Assembly: GCF_902859625.1 (NCBI RefSeq)
Contig: NZ_CADIJX010000007.1
Coordinates: 186,001 to 250,000, forward strand
Source: Achromobacter pestifer
GTDB lineage: Bacteria > Pseudomonadota > Gammaproteobacteria > Burkholderiales > Burkholderiaceae_B
Length of the DNA stretch: 64,000 nucleotides
Direction of reading: 5' to 3'
In this document: in pieces, positions 18,526-26,512 of the stretch
Numbering within the stretch: position 1 is the first letter of the stretch
How the letters are laid out: each line of letters begins with the position of its first letter
Program-made: the position numbers and the translations under genes
The notes under the pieces: generated by a model
Database searches by the model: none
Seen by the model: only the letters and a program-made list of their open reading frames with translations
What the model was told of the DNA's origin: nothing

Positions 18526-19290
18526 ATGATTTCATTAGGGATGGCATCCATTATTGCGCATCCCGGCCATCGGGCCCGATTGTCCCTACGGGGCATGGGG
18601 CGGCGGCTGTGGTCCCGGATTGGCGGCGATTGTCCTTTGTGCGGCGCCCGGGTGGCGGGCGCGCGGCTATGTGACGGCTGTACAGCCGACATTGTGGCCC
18701 CGCCATCGGGTGGACGGCCCCGTTGCCCCCGTTGCGCGCTGCGGCTGCCCGCCACGGCCTCGCATTGCGTCGCCTGCCTGCGCGGGCCCAGGGCTTACAT
18801 ACGCACCATCGCCGCCTTTGACTATGCGCCTCCCGCCGATGCCCTGATCCAGCTGCTCAAGACCCGGCTGCGCCTGAGCATGGCGCCGGTGCTGGCCCGC
18901 CTGCTGGCCGCCGCGATCCGGAGGGATGGTGGGTTAACCGATGGGGTCATGCTGGTGCCGGTACCCGCCAGCCGCGCGTCGCTGCGTCAGCGCGGCATGA
19001 ATCCGGCGGGTGAAATCGCCCGCAGCCTGGCGGCCGAGCTGGCGTTGCCGCTGGTCCGCAACGCATTGCGGCGACGCCGCGAAACGCCCCGGCAGACGTC
19101 GCTGAGCCGTCGCGCCCGCCAACAAGGCGCGGCCGGCCTGTTTGAAGGTTTGTCCGCCGTGCGCGGACGCCATGTGGCGGTGGTGGACGACGTCATGACC
19201 ACGGGCAGCACCGTCCAGGCGGCCGCCGAAGCCTTGCTGGCGGCAGGCGCGTCCAGCGTGACCGTGCTGGTCGTGGCGCGCACGCCGTGA
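18526..19290 (+). CDS. comF: ComF-family phosphoribosyltransferase-like protein
   Basis: 254 residues from the ATG at 18526 (18541 is another candidate). The N-terminus has a zinc-ribbon pattern, CPLCG...CDGC...CPRC...CVAC, and the C-terminus the PRPP-binding motif VVDDVMTTGSTV typical of type I phosphoribosyltransferases. ComF proteins help import single-stranded DNA in naturally competent bacteria (GntX in E. coli is the homologue). dprA at the left edge is a second competence gene in this window. Divergent from bioC by about 36 bp. Confidence 0.92.
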   Translation: MISLGMASIIAHPGHRARLSLRGMGRRLWSRIGGDCPLCGARVAGARLCDGCTADIVAPPSGGRPRCPRCALRLPATASHCVACLRGPRAYIRTIAAFDYAPPADALIQLLKTRLRLSMAPVLARLLAAAIRRDGGLTDGVMLVPVPASRASLRQRGMNPAGEIARSLAAELALPLVRNALRRRRETPRQTSLSRRARQQGAAGLFEGLSAVRGRHVAVVDDVMTTGSTVQAAAEALLAAGASSVTVLVVARTP

Positions 19291-19313
19291 GGGGCAAGGT
19301 CCTTGCCGGCACG

Positions 19314-19505
19314 CCAGCAGGGCACACGACGCGGACGCCAGCAGGGCACACGACGTGCAGGCCAGCAGGGCACGCGACGTGCAGGCCAGCAGGGCACACG
19401 ACGCGCGGGCCAGCAGGGCACACGACGCGCAGGCCAGCAGGGCACGCGACGTGCAGGCCAGCAGGGCACGCGACGTGCAGGTCAGCAGGGCACGCGACGC
19501 GCGGG
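19314..19505 (+). repeat. 24-bp tandem repeat, eight units
   Basis: Eight consecutive 24-bp units, each beginning CCAGCAGGGCAC (unit 8 begins TCAGCAGGG), run from 19314 to 19505, with a partial ninth (CCAGC) after. Variation is limited to a few positions (CAC/CGC after GGCA; GCG/GTG later). Because 24 is divisible by three, the reading frame stays open through all units on both strands; in the trmL frame each unit encodes the octapeptide QQGTRRAG. The repeat lies between comF and trmL. Confidence 0.95.
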
Positions 19506-19590
19506 CCAGCGCACCGCCGCGACAAATCGGCGACAATTCCCTTTGTGCGGCCAATCTGGCGCCGCAAGCCGTTTTGGTTCCTTATCCGTC

Positions 19591-20061
19591 ATGTTCCACG
19601 TCATCCTCGTCTGCCCCGAGATTCCTCCCAATACGGGCAACGCCATCCGGCTTTGCGCCAATACCGGCGCCCAATTGCATCTGGTGCGCCCATTGGGTTT
19701 TGAATTGGATGACGCGCGCATGCGCCGCGCCGGCCTGGACTATCACGAGTGGCAGCCCGTGCGCGTGCACGACACGCTGCAAGAAGCCCTGGACGACACC
19801 GGCGCCGACGCTTCGAGCATCTACGCGCTGACCACGCAGGCGCAGCGCAGCGTGGCGGATATCGGCTTCAAGCCGGGCGACGTGTTTGTGTTCGGCCGCG
19901 AAACCGCCGGCCTATCGGCCGAGCATCAGGCCATGTTCGCGCCGCAGCAGCGCTTGCGGCTGCCCATGCGCGCAGGCCAGCGCAGCCTGAACCTGTCCAA
20001 CGCGGTCGCCGTGACCGTGTTCGAGGCCTGGCGCCAGCAAGGATTCGAGGGCGGCTCGTAG
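19591..20061 (+). CDS. trmL: tRNA (cytidine/uridine-34 2'-O)-methyltransferase TrmL
   Basis: SPOUT methyltransferase that modifies the wobble base of tRNA-Leu isoacceptors. From the ATG at 19591 the protein is 156 residues, exactly the family length, and starts MFHVILVCPEIPPNTGNAIRLCANTG, matching known TrmL N-termini. Other motifs are VFGRETAGL and LRLPMRAGQRSLNLSNAVAVTVFEAWRQ, forming the knotted SAM site. The frame is open upstream to a TTG at 19303 through the octapeptide repeat, giving a possible 96-residue extension. No clear Shine-Dalgarno precedes 19591. Confidence 0.95.
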   Translation: MFHVILVCPEIPPNTGNAIRLCANTGAQLHLVRPLGFELDDARMRRAGLDYHEWQPVRVHDTLQEALDDTGADASSIYALTTQAQRSVADIGFKPGDVFVFGRETAGLSAEHQAMFAPQQRLRLPMRAGQRSLNLSNAVAVTVFEAWRQQGFEGGS

Positions 20062-20123
20062 GATGGGTGTAGCGCGAGAGGCTGCCCATAAAAACGAGCC
20101 TTCACAGCGCGCGCAACCCATCA
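20056..20123 (-). repeat. 68-bp palindromic repeat element, copy 1 (inverted)
   Basis: One of three related 68-bp units. Its outer end (20057-20076) is a perfect 20-bp reverse complement of 20220-20239, and its inner end (20105-20123) a perfect 19-bp reverse complement of 20173-20191. It overlaps the trmL stop codon. Confidence 0.8.
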
Positions 20124-20172
20124 AGCAGCGGTGATTTCCAGGCAGTTCAGGCCATGGCACGAATGGGTGGCA

Positions 20173-20240
20173 TGATGGGTTGCGCGCGCTGCCTGGCCGT
20201 TTTCTTGTGCCCTGTTTCGCGCGCTACACCCATCCTACGG
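20173..20240 (+). repeat. 68-bp palindromic repeat element, copy 2
   Basis: Begins TGATGGGTTGCGCGCGCTG and ends ACACCCATCCTACGG. With copy 1 it makes an imperfect inverted repeat of about 183 bp (20057-20239) around a 49-bp centre, able to form a long cruciform or RNA hairpin in the convergent gap between trmL and the Bug receptor gene. Confidence 0.85.
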
Positions 20241-20250
20241 CATCCCAGCC

Positions 20251-20400
20251 CAGCGCGGCCCAGCAAGACCCAGCAAGACCCAGCAAGACCCAGCACGGCC
20301 CAGCACGGTCCAGCAAGGTCCAGCAAGGTCCAGCAAGGCTCAGCACGGTCCAGCACGGCCTAGCAAGACCCAGCAAGACCCAGCCCAGCCCAGCCCAGCC
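20251..20400 (+). repeat. 10-bp tandem repeat array, fifteen units
   Basis: Fifteen uninterrupted decamers of the form CAGCAAGACC with variants such as CAGCACGGCC and CAGCAAGGTC. The period is exactly 10 bp, about one helical turn, and does not preserve a reading frame. The array lies just after the 68-bp repeat pair and 28 bp before the stop of the Bug receptor gene. No protein with a good start spans it; short frames across it are Leu/Ala/Trp/Cys-rich artefacts. Confidence 0.9.
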
Positions 20401-20428
20401 CGACAACCACTCCCTCACCGCCGCCGTA

Positions 20429-21421
20429 TCAGTCCAGCGACAGCTTCAGTTTTTCAATCACCTGGTCCCAACGCGCCTTATCGCTTTTGATGCGGGCGGT
20501 CAGGGCTTCGGGCGTGGACGCCGCGGGGGTGAAGTATTGCAAGGCCAATTGTTTGCGCACGGCCTCGCTGTCGATGATGCGGGCCAGTTCGCTGTTCAGC
20601 CGTTCAATGATGGGGGTCGGCGTGCCGGCCGGGGCCAGCACGGCGTTCCACGAGATGGCTTCAAAGTCGGGATAGCCCTGTGAGGCCATCGTCGGAATGC
20701 CCGGCAGGGCCTCGCTGGGTTGCAGGCTGGTCACCGCCAGCAGCTTGACCTTGCCGTCGCGGGCCTGCGGTACGGCGATGGCCGGCACCATGAAGCCTGC
20801 CTGCACGTCGCCGCCGATGATGGCGGTGATTACCTGCGGGAATCCGGAGTAGGGGATGTGCGCCAGGTCCACGCCCGCGCTTTCCTTGAACATCTCCATC
20901 GCCAGGTGGGCCGAGCTGCCCGGGCCCACGGAACCGTAGTTCAGCGAATTACCCCGGCCTTTGACCAGTTTGACGAAGTCCTGGACGTTATCGACGTTCA
21001 GGCTACCCGGCACGACCAGCACGTTCGGGCTGGTGCCCACCAACGAGACCGGGGCAAGATCGTTGAGCGGGTCGTAGCCCAGGGTCTTCTTGTACAGCGT
21101 GGGCGCGGTGACCAGCGGCCCGTTGATCGTATAGAGCAGCGTGTAGCCGTCGGGCTTGGCCTGCGACACGATGCGCGTGCCGATGTTGCCGCCCGCGCCC
21201 GGCTTGTTGTCGATGACGATGGGCTGGCCCAGCGCCTGGGACAACGGTTCCGAGATCGTGCGCGCCAGGATGTCGGGCGACGATCCGGGCGGGAAGGGCA
21301 CGACCATGTGGATGGGGTGATCCGGCCAATCGGCGTGGGCGGCGGCGGGCAGCGCGGCCGCCAGGCTGAGGCACAGGCCGCGCAGCAGCGTGCCGACCCG
21401 AAACGTGCGGGTTTGCGTCAT
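20429..21421 (-). CDS. Bug-family (TctC) periplasmic solute-binding receptor
   Basis: 330 residues with a Sec signal peptide (LLRGLCLSLAAALPAAAHADWP). The mature start, WPDHPIHMVVPFPPGSSPDILARTISEPLSQALGQPIVIDNKPGAGGNIGTRIVSQAKPDGYTLL, is the classic Bug signature: FPPG substrate loop and NKPGAGG. These receptors bind carboxylates or other small ligands; the family is greatly expanded in Bordetella and Achromobacter. No tctA/tctB transporter genes are nearby, so it is an orphan receptor. GAGGAG precedes the ATG. It follows gpsA by 50 bp on the same strand. Confidence 0.93.
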   Translation of the reverse strand: MTQTRTFRVGTLLRGLCLSLAAALPAAAHADWPDHPIHMVVPFPPGSSPDILARTISEPLSQALGQPIVIDNKPGAGGNIGTRIVSQAKPDGYTLLYTINGPLVTAPTLYKKTLGYDPLNDLAPVSLVGTSPNVLVVPGSLNVDNVQDFVKLVKGRGNSLNYGSVGPGSSAHLAMEMFKESAGVDLAHIPYSGFPQVITAIIGGDVQAGFMVPAIAVPQARDGKVKLLAVTSLQPSEALPGIPTMASQGYPDFEAISWNAVLAPAGTPTPIIERLNSELARIIDSEAVRKQLALQYFTPAASTPEALTARIKSDKARWDQVIEKLKLSLD

Positions 21422-21471
21422 GAAAGGTGTCTCCTCGGGATGGGGCGAGTGTTTTGTTGTCTAGGGTGAGG

Positions 21472-22554
21472 TCAAAGGTGGCCGCCCAGCGACGGGTCCA
21501 GCGGGCTGTCCGTGTCTGCGCTTTCATCGCGTGCGTCGCGCGCCAACAAGGCGGAAACCGCGGTCATGGGCGCCACGCCGTCGAACAACACGGCGCAGAC
21601 GGCTTCGGTGATCGGCAATTCGACGTTGATGGCGCGGGCGCGGTTCAGCGCTGCGCGCGCGCAGCGCACGCCTTCAGCCGTGATGCCGCTGGCCAGGATG
21701 TCTGCCAGCTTGCGGCCGGCACCGATCTCCATGCCTACGCGGCGGTTCCGCGACAGATCGCCCGTGGCGGTCAGCACCAGGTCACCCAGGCCGGTCAAGC
21801 CGGCGAAGGTTTCGGGACGCGCGCCCAGCGCGACGCCAAAGCGGGTCATTTCGGCCAGGCCGCGCGTGATCAACGCGGCGCGGGCGTTGGTGCCCAGCGC
21901 CAGGCCGTCGCCGATGCCGCACGCGACCGCGATGACGTTCTTCAAGGCGCCGCCCACTTCAACGCCCACCAGGTCTGCACTGGCGTAGACGCGCAGCGCT
22001 GCGCCGTGGAAGGCGATGGTGGTGGCCTCGCGCAACGTGGCGCTGGTGCTGGCGACGGTCAACGCCACCGGCAATCCTTGCGCGACCTCGCGCGCGAAAG
22101 AAGGGCCGGACAAGGCGCCGCCGATCGCGCCAGGCATCGCTTGGCGCACGATTTCGTGAGGCAGCCTGGCCGTGTCGGTTTCAAAGCCCTTGCACGTCCA
22201 GACGATGGGGGTGTCCTGCAATCCCAAGGCGGGTAGCCGGCGCGACAGTTCACCGCACAGGGCGGACAGGCCGGCCACGGGCACGCCCAGCACGATCAGG
22301 CGGCGGGCGCCCTCGTCTTGCAGGCTGCGCAGCGTGGCGTCGAGATCGGAGGAGAAATTCAGGGCCTGGGGCAGGGAAATGCCCGGCAGGTAGCGCGCGT
22401 TCTCATGCGTGGCGGCCATGCTGGCGGCCTGCGCGGCGTCGCGCGCCCAAAGTAGAGTGGCGTGGCGGCGGCTGGAGGCCGCCGCCAGCGCGGTGCCCCA
22501 ACTTCCCGCACCCAGGACGGCAACGCGCAAGCGCGGCTCAGTGGGATGGTTCAT
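21472..22554 (-). CDS. gpsA: NAD(P)-dependent glycerol-3-phosphate dehydrogenase
   Basis: Reduces dihydroxyacetone phosphate to sn-glycerol-3-phosphate for phospholipid synthesis. 360 residues: the Rossmann motif [15 protein letters not shown] near residue 12, [22 protein letters not shown], the catalytic Lys in [17 protein letters not shown], and [20 protein letters not shown]. The C-terminal tail is about 20 residues longer than in E. coli. It follows secB by 15 bp in the order rhodanese-grxC-secB-gpsA, the order seen in many proteobacteria. Confidence 0.97.
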   Translation of the reverse strand: MNHPTEPRLRVAVLGAGSWGTALAAASSRRHATLLWARDAAQAASMAATHENARYLPGISLPQALNFSSDLDATLRSLQDEGARRLIVLGVPVAGLSALCGELSRRLPALGLQDTPIVWTCKGFETDTARLPHEIVRQAMPGAIGGALSGPSFAREVAQGLPVALTVASTSATLREATTIAFHGAALRVYASADLVGVEVGGALKNVIAVACGIGDGLALGTNARAALITRGLAEMTRFGVALGARPETFAGLTGLGDLVLTATGDLSRNRRVGMEIGAGRKLADILASGITAEGVRCARAALNRARAINVELPITEAVCAVLFDGVAPMTAVSALLARDARDESADTDSPLDPSLGGHL

Positions 22555-22569
22555 CGGGGCGTGGCTTGC

Positions 22570-23109
22570 TTATTGGCGGGTGGCGCTGGGGGGCAGGATG
22601 ATGCCCGAGTCGCTGCCAGCGCCGTTGCCGTTGGTGGCGCCTTGCTGCTGTTGCAGTTCGGCCAGGCGCTGTTCGTACAGGGCCTGGAAGTTGACTTCCG
22701 TCAGGTGCAACGGCGGCATCGAGGTGCGGGTGATCGCATCGGCGATGTTGGCGCGCAGGTACGGGTACAGCATCGTCGGGCAAACAATGCCCAGCAGCGG
22801 ATCCAGCTGCTCTTCCGGAATGTTGGCAGCTTCGAAGATGCCGGCTTGCGTGCCTTCGACCAGGTACACGACCTTTTCGCCGATGCGGGTGGTGACCGTG
22901 ACGGTGACCGTGGTTTCAAACACGGTTTCCGCCAGGCGTTGACCGCCCACGGTGATGCTCACTTCAACCTGGGGCGCTTCTTGCTCCAGGAAGACGTGAG
23001 GCGCGTTCGGCATTTCCAGCGAAAGGTCTTTCAGGTAGACGCGCTGCAGATTGAACGAGGGCGCGTCGTTGCCGCCTTCTTGCTGGGTGTTTTGGTCTTG
23101 ATCAGCCAT
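22570..23109 (-). CDS. secB: Protein-export chaperone SecB
   Basis: Cytoplasmic tetrameric chaperone that keeps Sec substrates unfolded and hands them to SecA. The ATG at 23109 ([40 protein letters not shown]) gives 179 residues; the frame continues upstream without need. Family motifs include YLKDLSFE-like [51 protein letters not shown] and [18 protein letters not shown]. The tail is Asn/Gly-rich. Part of the rhodanese-grxC-secB-gpsA operon. Confidence 0.97.
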   Translation of the reverse strand: MADQDQNTQQEGGNDAPSFNLQRVYLKDLSLEMPNAPHVFLEQEAPQVEVSITVGGQRLAETVFETTVTVTVTTRIGEKVVYLVEGTQAGIFEAANIPEEQLDPLLGIVCPTMLYPYLRANIADAITRTSMPPLHLTEVNFQALYEQRLAELQQQQGATNGNGAGSDSGIILPPSATRQ

Positions 23110-23147
23110 GAGTGTTTCCGTTGGTGGGAGGGGCAAAAAGAGGGCGA

Positions 23148-23405
23148 TTAGCCGTTGAGCAAGGGGGCAAGGCCACCCGAGCGGTCCAGGGCCATCAAGT
23201 CGTCGCAACCGCCGACATGGGTATCGCCGATAAAGATCTGCGGCACGGTGCGCCGACCGGTACGTTCGATCATGACATCACGCTGGGACGGATCCCGGTC
23301 GATCTGGATGATTTCCAGGTCGGCCACGCCACGTTGCTCAAGCAGAGCCTTGGCGCGGGCGCAATAAGGACAATAATCCTTGCTGTACATGACAACTTTA
23401 TTCAT
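23148..23405 (-). CDS. grxC: Glutaredoxin 3
   Basis: 85 residues, thioredoxin fold, with the dithiol active site CPYC at residues 12-15 and the cis-proline/GSH-binding part [18 protein letters not shown]. Reduces disulfides with glutathione in the cytoplasm. Lies 38 bp upstream of secB, as in E. coli and most relatives. Confidence 0.97.
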   Translation of the reverse strand: MNKVVMYSKDYCPYCARAKALLEQRGVADLEIIQIDRDPSQRDVMIERTGRRTVPQIFIGDTHVGGCDDLMALDRSGGLAPLLNG

Positions 23406-23453
23406 AGGCGCTCCTGCGAATTCGGGGTGGGGAAAGGGGACGCGAGCCCCGGT

Positions 23454-23876
23454 TCAACCCTTTTGGGTGACCGGCAGGCTGGCGGCCGACCAGGCGCGCA
23501 TGCCACCGTCCAGCGGCACCACGTCGGCGAAGCCTTGCGCGCGCAGCTTGGCGGCGGCGCGGGCGGAATCACGGCCATTGTCGCAAACCACGATCAGCGG
23601 CTTGTTCTTGGGCAGCGACGCGGCCTTTTGTTCGATGTCGGCGGCCGGCACGTTGCGGGCTTGGGCGATGTGGCCGGCCTGGAACTGTTCGGCGGGACGC
23701 ACGTCAATCCAGACGGCATTGCGCTGGTTGACCATCTGGATGGCTTCGCCGGTGCTGACGGCCGAGCCGCTGCGACCCTTGCGGATCGCGGGGATGGCCA
23801 GCATCACGCCGGCGATGACGGCGACGGCGACGATGAAGACGTTGTTTTTATCGAGCAAGAATTGCAGAAGATCCAC
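23454..23876 (-). CDS. Membrane-anchored rhodanese-domain protein
   Basis: The GTG at 23876 (VDLLQFLLDKNNVFIVAVAVIAGVMLAIPA) gives 140 residues and a good N-terminal membrane anchor, with AGGA about 10 bp upstream; the longer frame to 23933 starts in unlikely coding sequence. The rhodanese domain runs from about residue 40 and has the active-site loop VVCDNGRDSA with Cys as the likely sulfur acceptor. Usually called YibN-like; first gene before grxC-secB-gpsA. The exact substrate is unknown. Confidence 0.9.
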   Translation of the reverse strand: MDLLQFLLDKNNVFIVAVAVIAGVMLAIPAIRKGRSGSAVSTGEAIQMVNQRNAVWIDVRPAEQFQAGHIAQARNVPAADIEQKAASLPKNKPLIVVCDNGRDSARAAAKLRAQGFADVVPLDGGMRAWSAASLPVTQKG

Positions 23877-24060
23877 GGGGCATCCTGAAGTACGGCGACA
23901 AGCCAGGTAGGGGCGAACCCTTGGCGTCCCCATCGGTGCCGCGCCATGGAAATGGGCGGGTGCGCCGGGGCAAAATCAAGGGCAAAATCACTCAATTATA
24001 AAATGAGCGCATTCTTTAACCATCCCTTAACTTTAACCCGCGCGGAAAGCGTGCCAAACC
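23877..24060. promoter_or_regulatory. Divergent rhodanese/gpmA promoter region
   Basis: A 184-bp gap between divergent genes. It has an AT-rich patch (about 23985-24015) including TATAAA, a likely -10 for gpmA or the rhodanese operon. No strong -35 match could be paired by eye. Confidence 0.4.
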
Positions 24061-24813
24061 ATGCATAAACTTGTTCTGATGCGCCACGGCGAAAGTCAGT
24101 GGAATCTGGAAAACCGCTTCACTGGCTGGACTGACGTCGACCTGACTGAAACCGGCCGCGAACAGGCCCGCAAGGCCGGAGAATTGCTGAAGAAAGAGGG
24201 TTACACCTTCGACCTGGCCTATTCGTCGCTGCTCAAGCGCGCCATCCGCACCCTGTGGATCGCGCTGGACGCCATGGACGCCATGTACACCCCGGTGGGC
24301 GTGAACTGGCGCCTGAACGAACGCCACTACGGCGCGCTGCAAGGCTTGAACAAGGCCGAAACCGCCGCCAAGTACGGCGACGAACAGGTCCTGATCTGGC
24401 GCCGTGCGTATGCCATCGCCCCGGAACCGCTGGCGCTGGACGACGAACGCCATCCGCGTTTCGACAGCCGCTACGCCAAGATCCCGGCCGACCAGCTGCC
24501 CGCCACCGAGTGCCTGAAGGACACCGTGGCCCGCGTGCTGCCTTTCTGGAACGAATCCATTGCCCCGGCCATCCGCGCTGGCCGCAAGGTGCTGGTCGCC
24601 GCCCACGGCAACAGCCTGCGTGCGCTGATCAAGCATCTGGACAATGTGTCGGATGATGACATCGTCAATGTGAATATTCCGACCGGCCAGCCGCTGGTCT
24701 ACGAATTGGATGATGACCTGCGCCCCATCCGCCACTATTATCTGGGCGATGCCGCCGAGATCGAGGCGGCCATGGCTGCCGTCGCAGCCCAGGGCAAGGC
24801 TAAGAAGGACTGA
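24061..24813 (+). CDS. gpmA: 2,3-bisphosphoglycerate-dependent phosphoglycerate mutase
   Basis: Interconverts 3- and 2-phosphoglycerate in glycolysis. 250 residues with the phosphohistidine motif [10 protein letters not shown] (His9), [11 protein letters not shown], the cap residues [15 protein letters not shown] and the second catalytic His in [15 protein letters not shown]. Normal length. Divergent from the rhodanese operon and 7 bp upstream of the EnvC-like gene. Confidence 0.97.
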   Translation: MHKLVLMRHGESQWNLENRFTGWTDVDLTETGREQARKAGELLKKEGYTFDLAYSSLLKRAIRTLWIALDAMDAMYTPVGVNWRLNERHYGALQGLNKAETAAKYGDEQVLIWRRAYAIAPEPLALDDERHPRFDSRYAKIPADQLPATECLKDTVARVLPFWNESIAPAIRAGRKVLVAAHGNSLRALIKHLDNVSDDDIVNVNIPTGQPLVYELDDDLRPIRHYYLGDAAEIEAAMAAVAAQGKAKKD

Positions 24814-24820
24814 TATTTCT

Positions 24821-26422
24821 ATGCGTCGCACGGCAGGGGTGTTGTTGGCGGTCATGTTGACCGGTGGGGTGCTGTCCGCGCGTGCCGCACCTGACGACCT
24901 TGCCGGACGCCAGTCCGACGCCGAACGCCAGCAGGCCGCCTTGCGGGACCGCATCGAGAACCTGCAAAAGGATATCGACGGCCGCGAGGCCGCCCGCAAG
25001 GAAGCGGCCGACGCGCTCAAGCAGTCAGAGTCGTCCATTTCCAAGATCAACCTGCGCCTGCGGGAACTGGCCGACGCCAACCGGCAGGCGCAGACTGACC
25101 TGGCCGGCCTGGAAAAGCAGATCGGCGCGCAAGAGACCGTGATGGCCAAGCGCCGCGTGGAATTGGCCGATCAGTTGCGCACCCAATACACCAGCGGCCT
25201 GTCGCCCTGGACGGCGCTGCTGTCCGGTGACGATCCCCAAGTGCTGGGCCGCAACCTGGGCTACCTGGACTACGTGTCGCAGGCCCGCGCCAACGCCGTG
25301 CAGGCATTGCGGGCCGACATCGAACGCCTGGCCGCCCTACAGACGCGGGCCGATGCGCGCCGCGTCGAAATTGAAAAAGTCGTGGCCGAAACGTCCGAGC
25401 AGAAGACCGCTCTGGTCGGCCAGCAGAAAGAACGCGCCACGTTGTTGGCGCAGTTGGAAGGACAGATCGCCGCGCAGCGCGCCGAGGCCAATAAGCTGGG
25501 CCGCGATGACCAGCGCCTGTCCCGCTTGATCACCGATCTGGACTCCGCGATCGCCAAGCAGATCGAAGAGGCCCGCAAAGCCGAAGAGGCGCGCAAGAAA
25601 GCCGAGGAAGCTCGCCGCGTGGAAGAAGCCCGCCGCGCCGCCGAGGACGCCAAGAAGCGCGCCGAGGCGCAACGTCGCGCGGACGAGGCCCGCAAGAAGG
25701 CCGAGGCAGAGCAGCGCAAGTTGGCGGCGGATGCCGCCACTCGGCGCGATCGGGACAGCCGGGATGCCCAAGAGGCGGCGCAGGCCCGCGAACAGGTCGA
25801 GGCGGCGTCGCGCCAGAATCGCGGCCCCGTTGCCGTGGCCGATCCGGACGCCGCCGGATTACGTCCAGCTGAACAGCGGCACACCCGGTTGACGGATCCT
25901 GTCGGCACGCAGCCGCCGGCTTCGGCAAAACCCGCGGATCCCCCCAAAAAGGCGGAACCAGTCGAGACCGAAACCACTCCAACCCGCAGTGCATCGGCCC
26001 AGCAACCCTCCCGTGCCGTGCCGTTGGGCGGCGGCAACGGTTTGAAGCATGGCCTGGCCATGCCGGTGCGCGGGCAGGTGCAGGGCCGTTTCGGCGTGGA
26101 TCGCCCGGATGGCGGCGTTTGGCGGGGCGTGGTGTTGCGCGCGCCAGAAGGCACCCCCGTTAAAGTCGTGGCCCCCGGCACCGTGGTTTACGCGGAATGG
26201 TTGCGTGGTTTTGGCAACCTCATCATTGTGGATCATGGCCAGCAGTACCTGACGGTCTATGCTTACAACCAAAGTCTGCTCAAACGAGTGGGGGATTCGG
26301 TGACAGGTGGCGATACTATTGCTACGGTAGGGGCAACCGGCGGCCAAGTAGAATCCGGCCTATACTTTGAAATTCGCCATCGTGGCGCTCCTGTGGATCC
26401 AGCCCAGTGGCTGGCCCAGTAG
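24821..26422 (+). CDS. envC: EnvC-like murein hydrolase activator (M23 domain)
   Basis: 533 residues with a signal peptide (GVLLAVMLTGGVLSARAAP). A long coiled coil spans about 30-350, ending in a KAEEARRK-type Lys/Glu/Ala-rich stretch, followed by a Pro-rich linker and a C-terminal LytM/M23 domain (HGLAMPVRGQVQGRFG...VVYAEWLRGFGNLIIVDHGQQYLTVYAYNQSLLKRVGDSV). The fold keeps HG and YAYN but lacks the full HxxxD/HxH zinc set (HGQQYLTVYAY), as in EnvC, which activates amidases during septum splitting rather than cutting itself. gpmA-envC-ctpA is a conserved order. Confidence 0.92.
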   Translation: MRRTAGVLLAVMLTGGVLSARAAPDDLAGRQSDAERQQAALRDRIENLQKDIDGREAARKEAADALKQSESSISKINLRLRELADANRQAQTDLAGLEKQIGAQETVMAKRRVELADQLRTQYTSGLSPWTALLSGDDPQVLGRNLGYLDYVSQARANAVQALRADIERLAALQTRADARRVEIEKVVAETSEQKTALVGQQKERATLLAQLEGQIAAQRAEANKLGRDDQRLSRLITDLDSAIAKQIEEARKAEEARKKAEEARRVEEARRAAEDAKKRAEAQRRADEARKKAEAEQRKLAADAATRRDRDSRDAQEAAQAREQVEAASRQNRGPVAVADPDAAGLRPAEQRHTRLTDPVGTQPPASAKPADPPKKAEPVETETTPTRSASAQQPSRAVPLGGGNGLKHGLAMPVRGQVQGRFGVDRPDGGVWRGVVLRAPEGTPVKVVAPGTVVYAEWLRGFGNLIIVDHGQQYLTVYAYNQSLLKRVGDSVTGGDTIATVGATGGQVESGLYFEIRHRGAPVDPAQWLAQ

Positions 26423-26512
26423 GTTCATGTCGTTGGTCAACACATGTCGTTGGTAAATAACCGTTGGTGAATTACCAAACCCATCGGCGAAAACAATATT
26501 CGGGAAGTGTGC
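26423..26512 (+). promoter_or_regulatory. envC-ctpA gap with short direct repeats
   Basis: Contains two copies of ATGTCGTTGGT and a third related CCGTTGGTGAA within about 50 bp (26428-26475). The significance is unknown; they could be a regulator site or a slippage product. Confidence 0.35.

Noticed and set aside
19314-19505. CRISPR array
   Set aside because: The units are directly joined at 24 bp with no unique spacers, and there are no cas genes; it is a simple tandem repeat.
20154-20418. Small proteins across the 10-bp repeats on both strands
   Set aside because: The frames exist only because the repeat avoids stops; their composition is a repeated Leu/Ala/Trp/Cys or Pro/Ser/Gln pattern with no homology-like features or ribosome sites.
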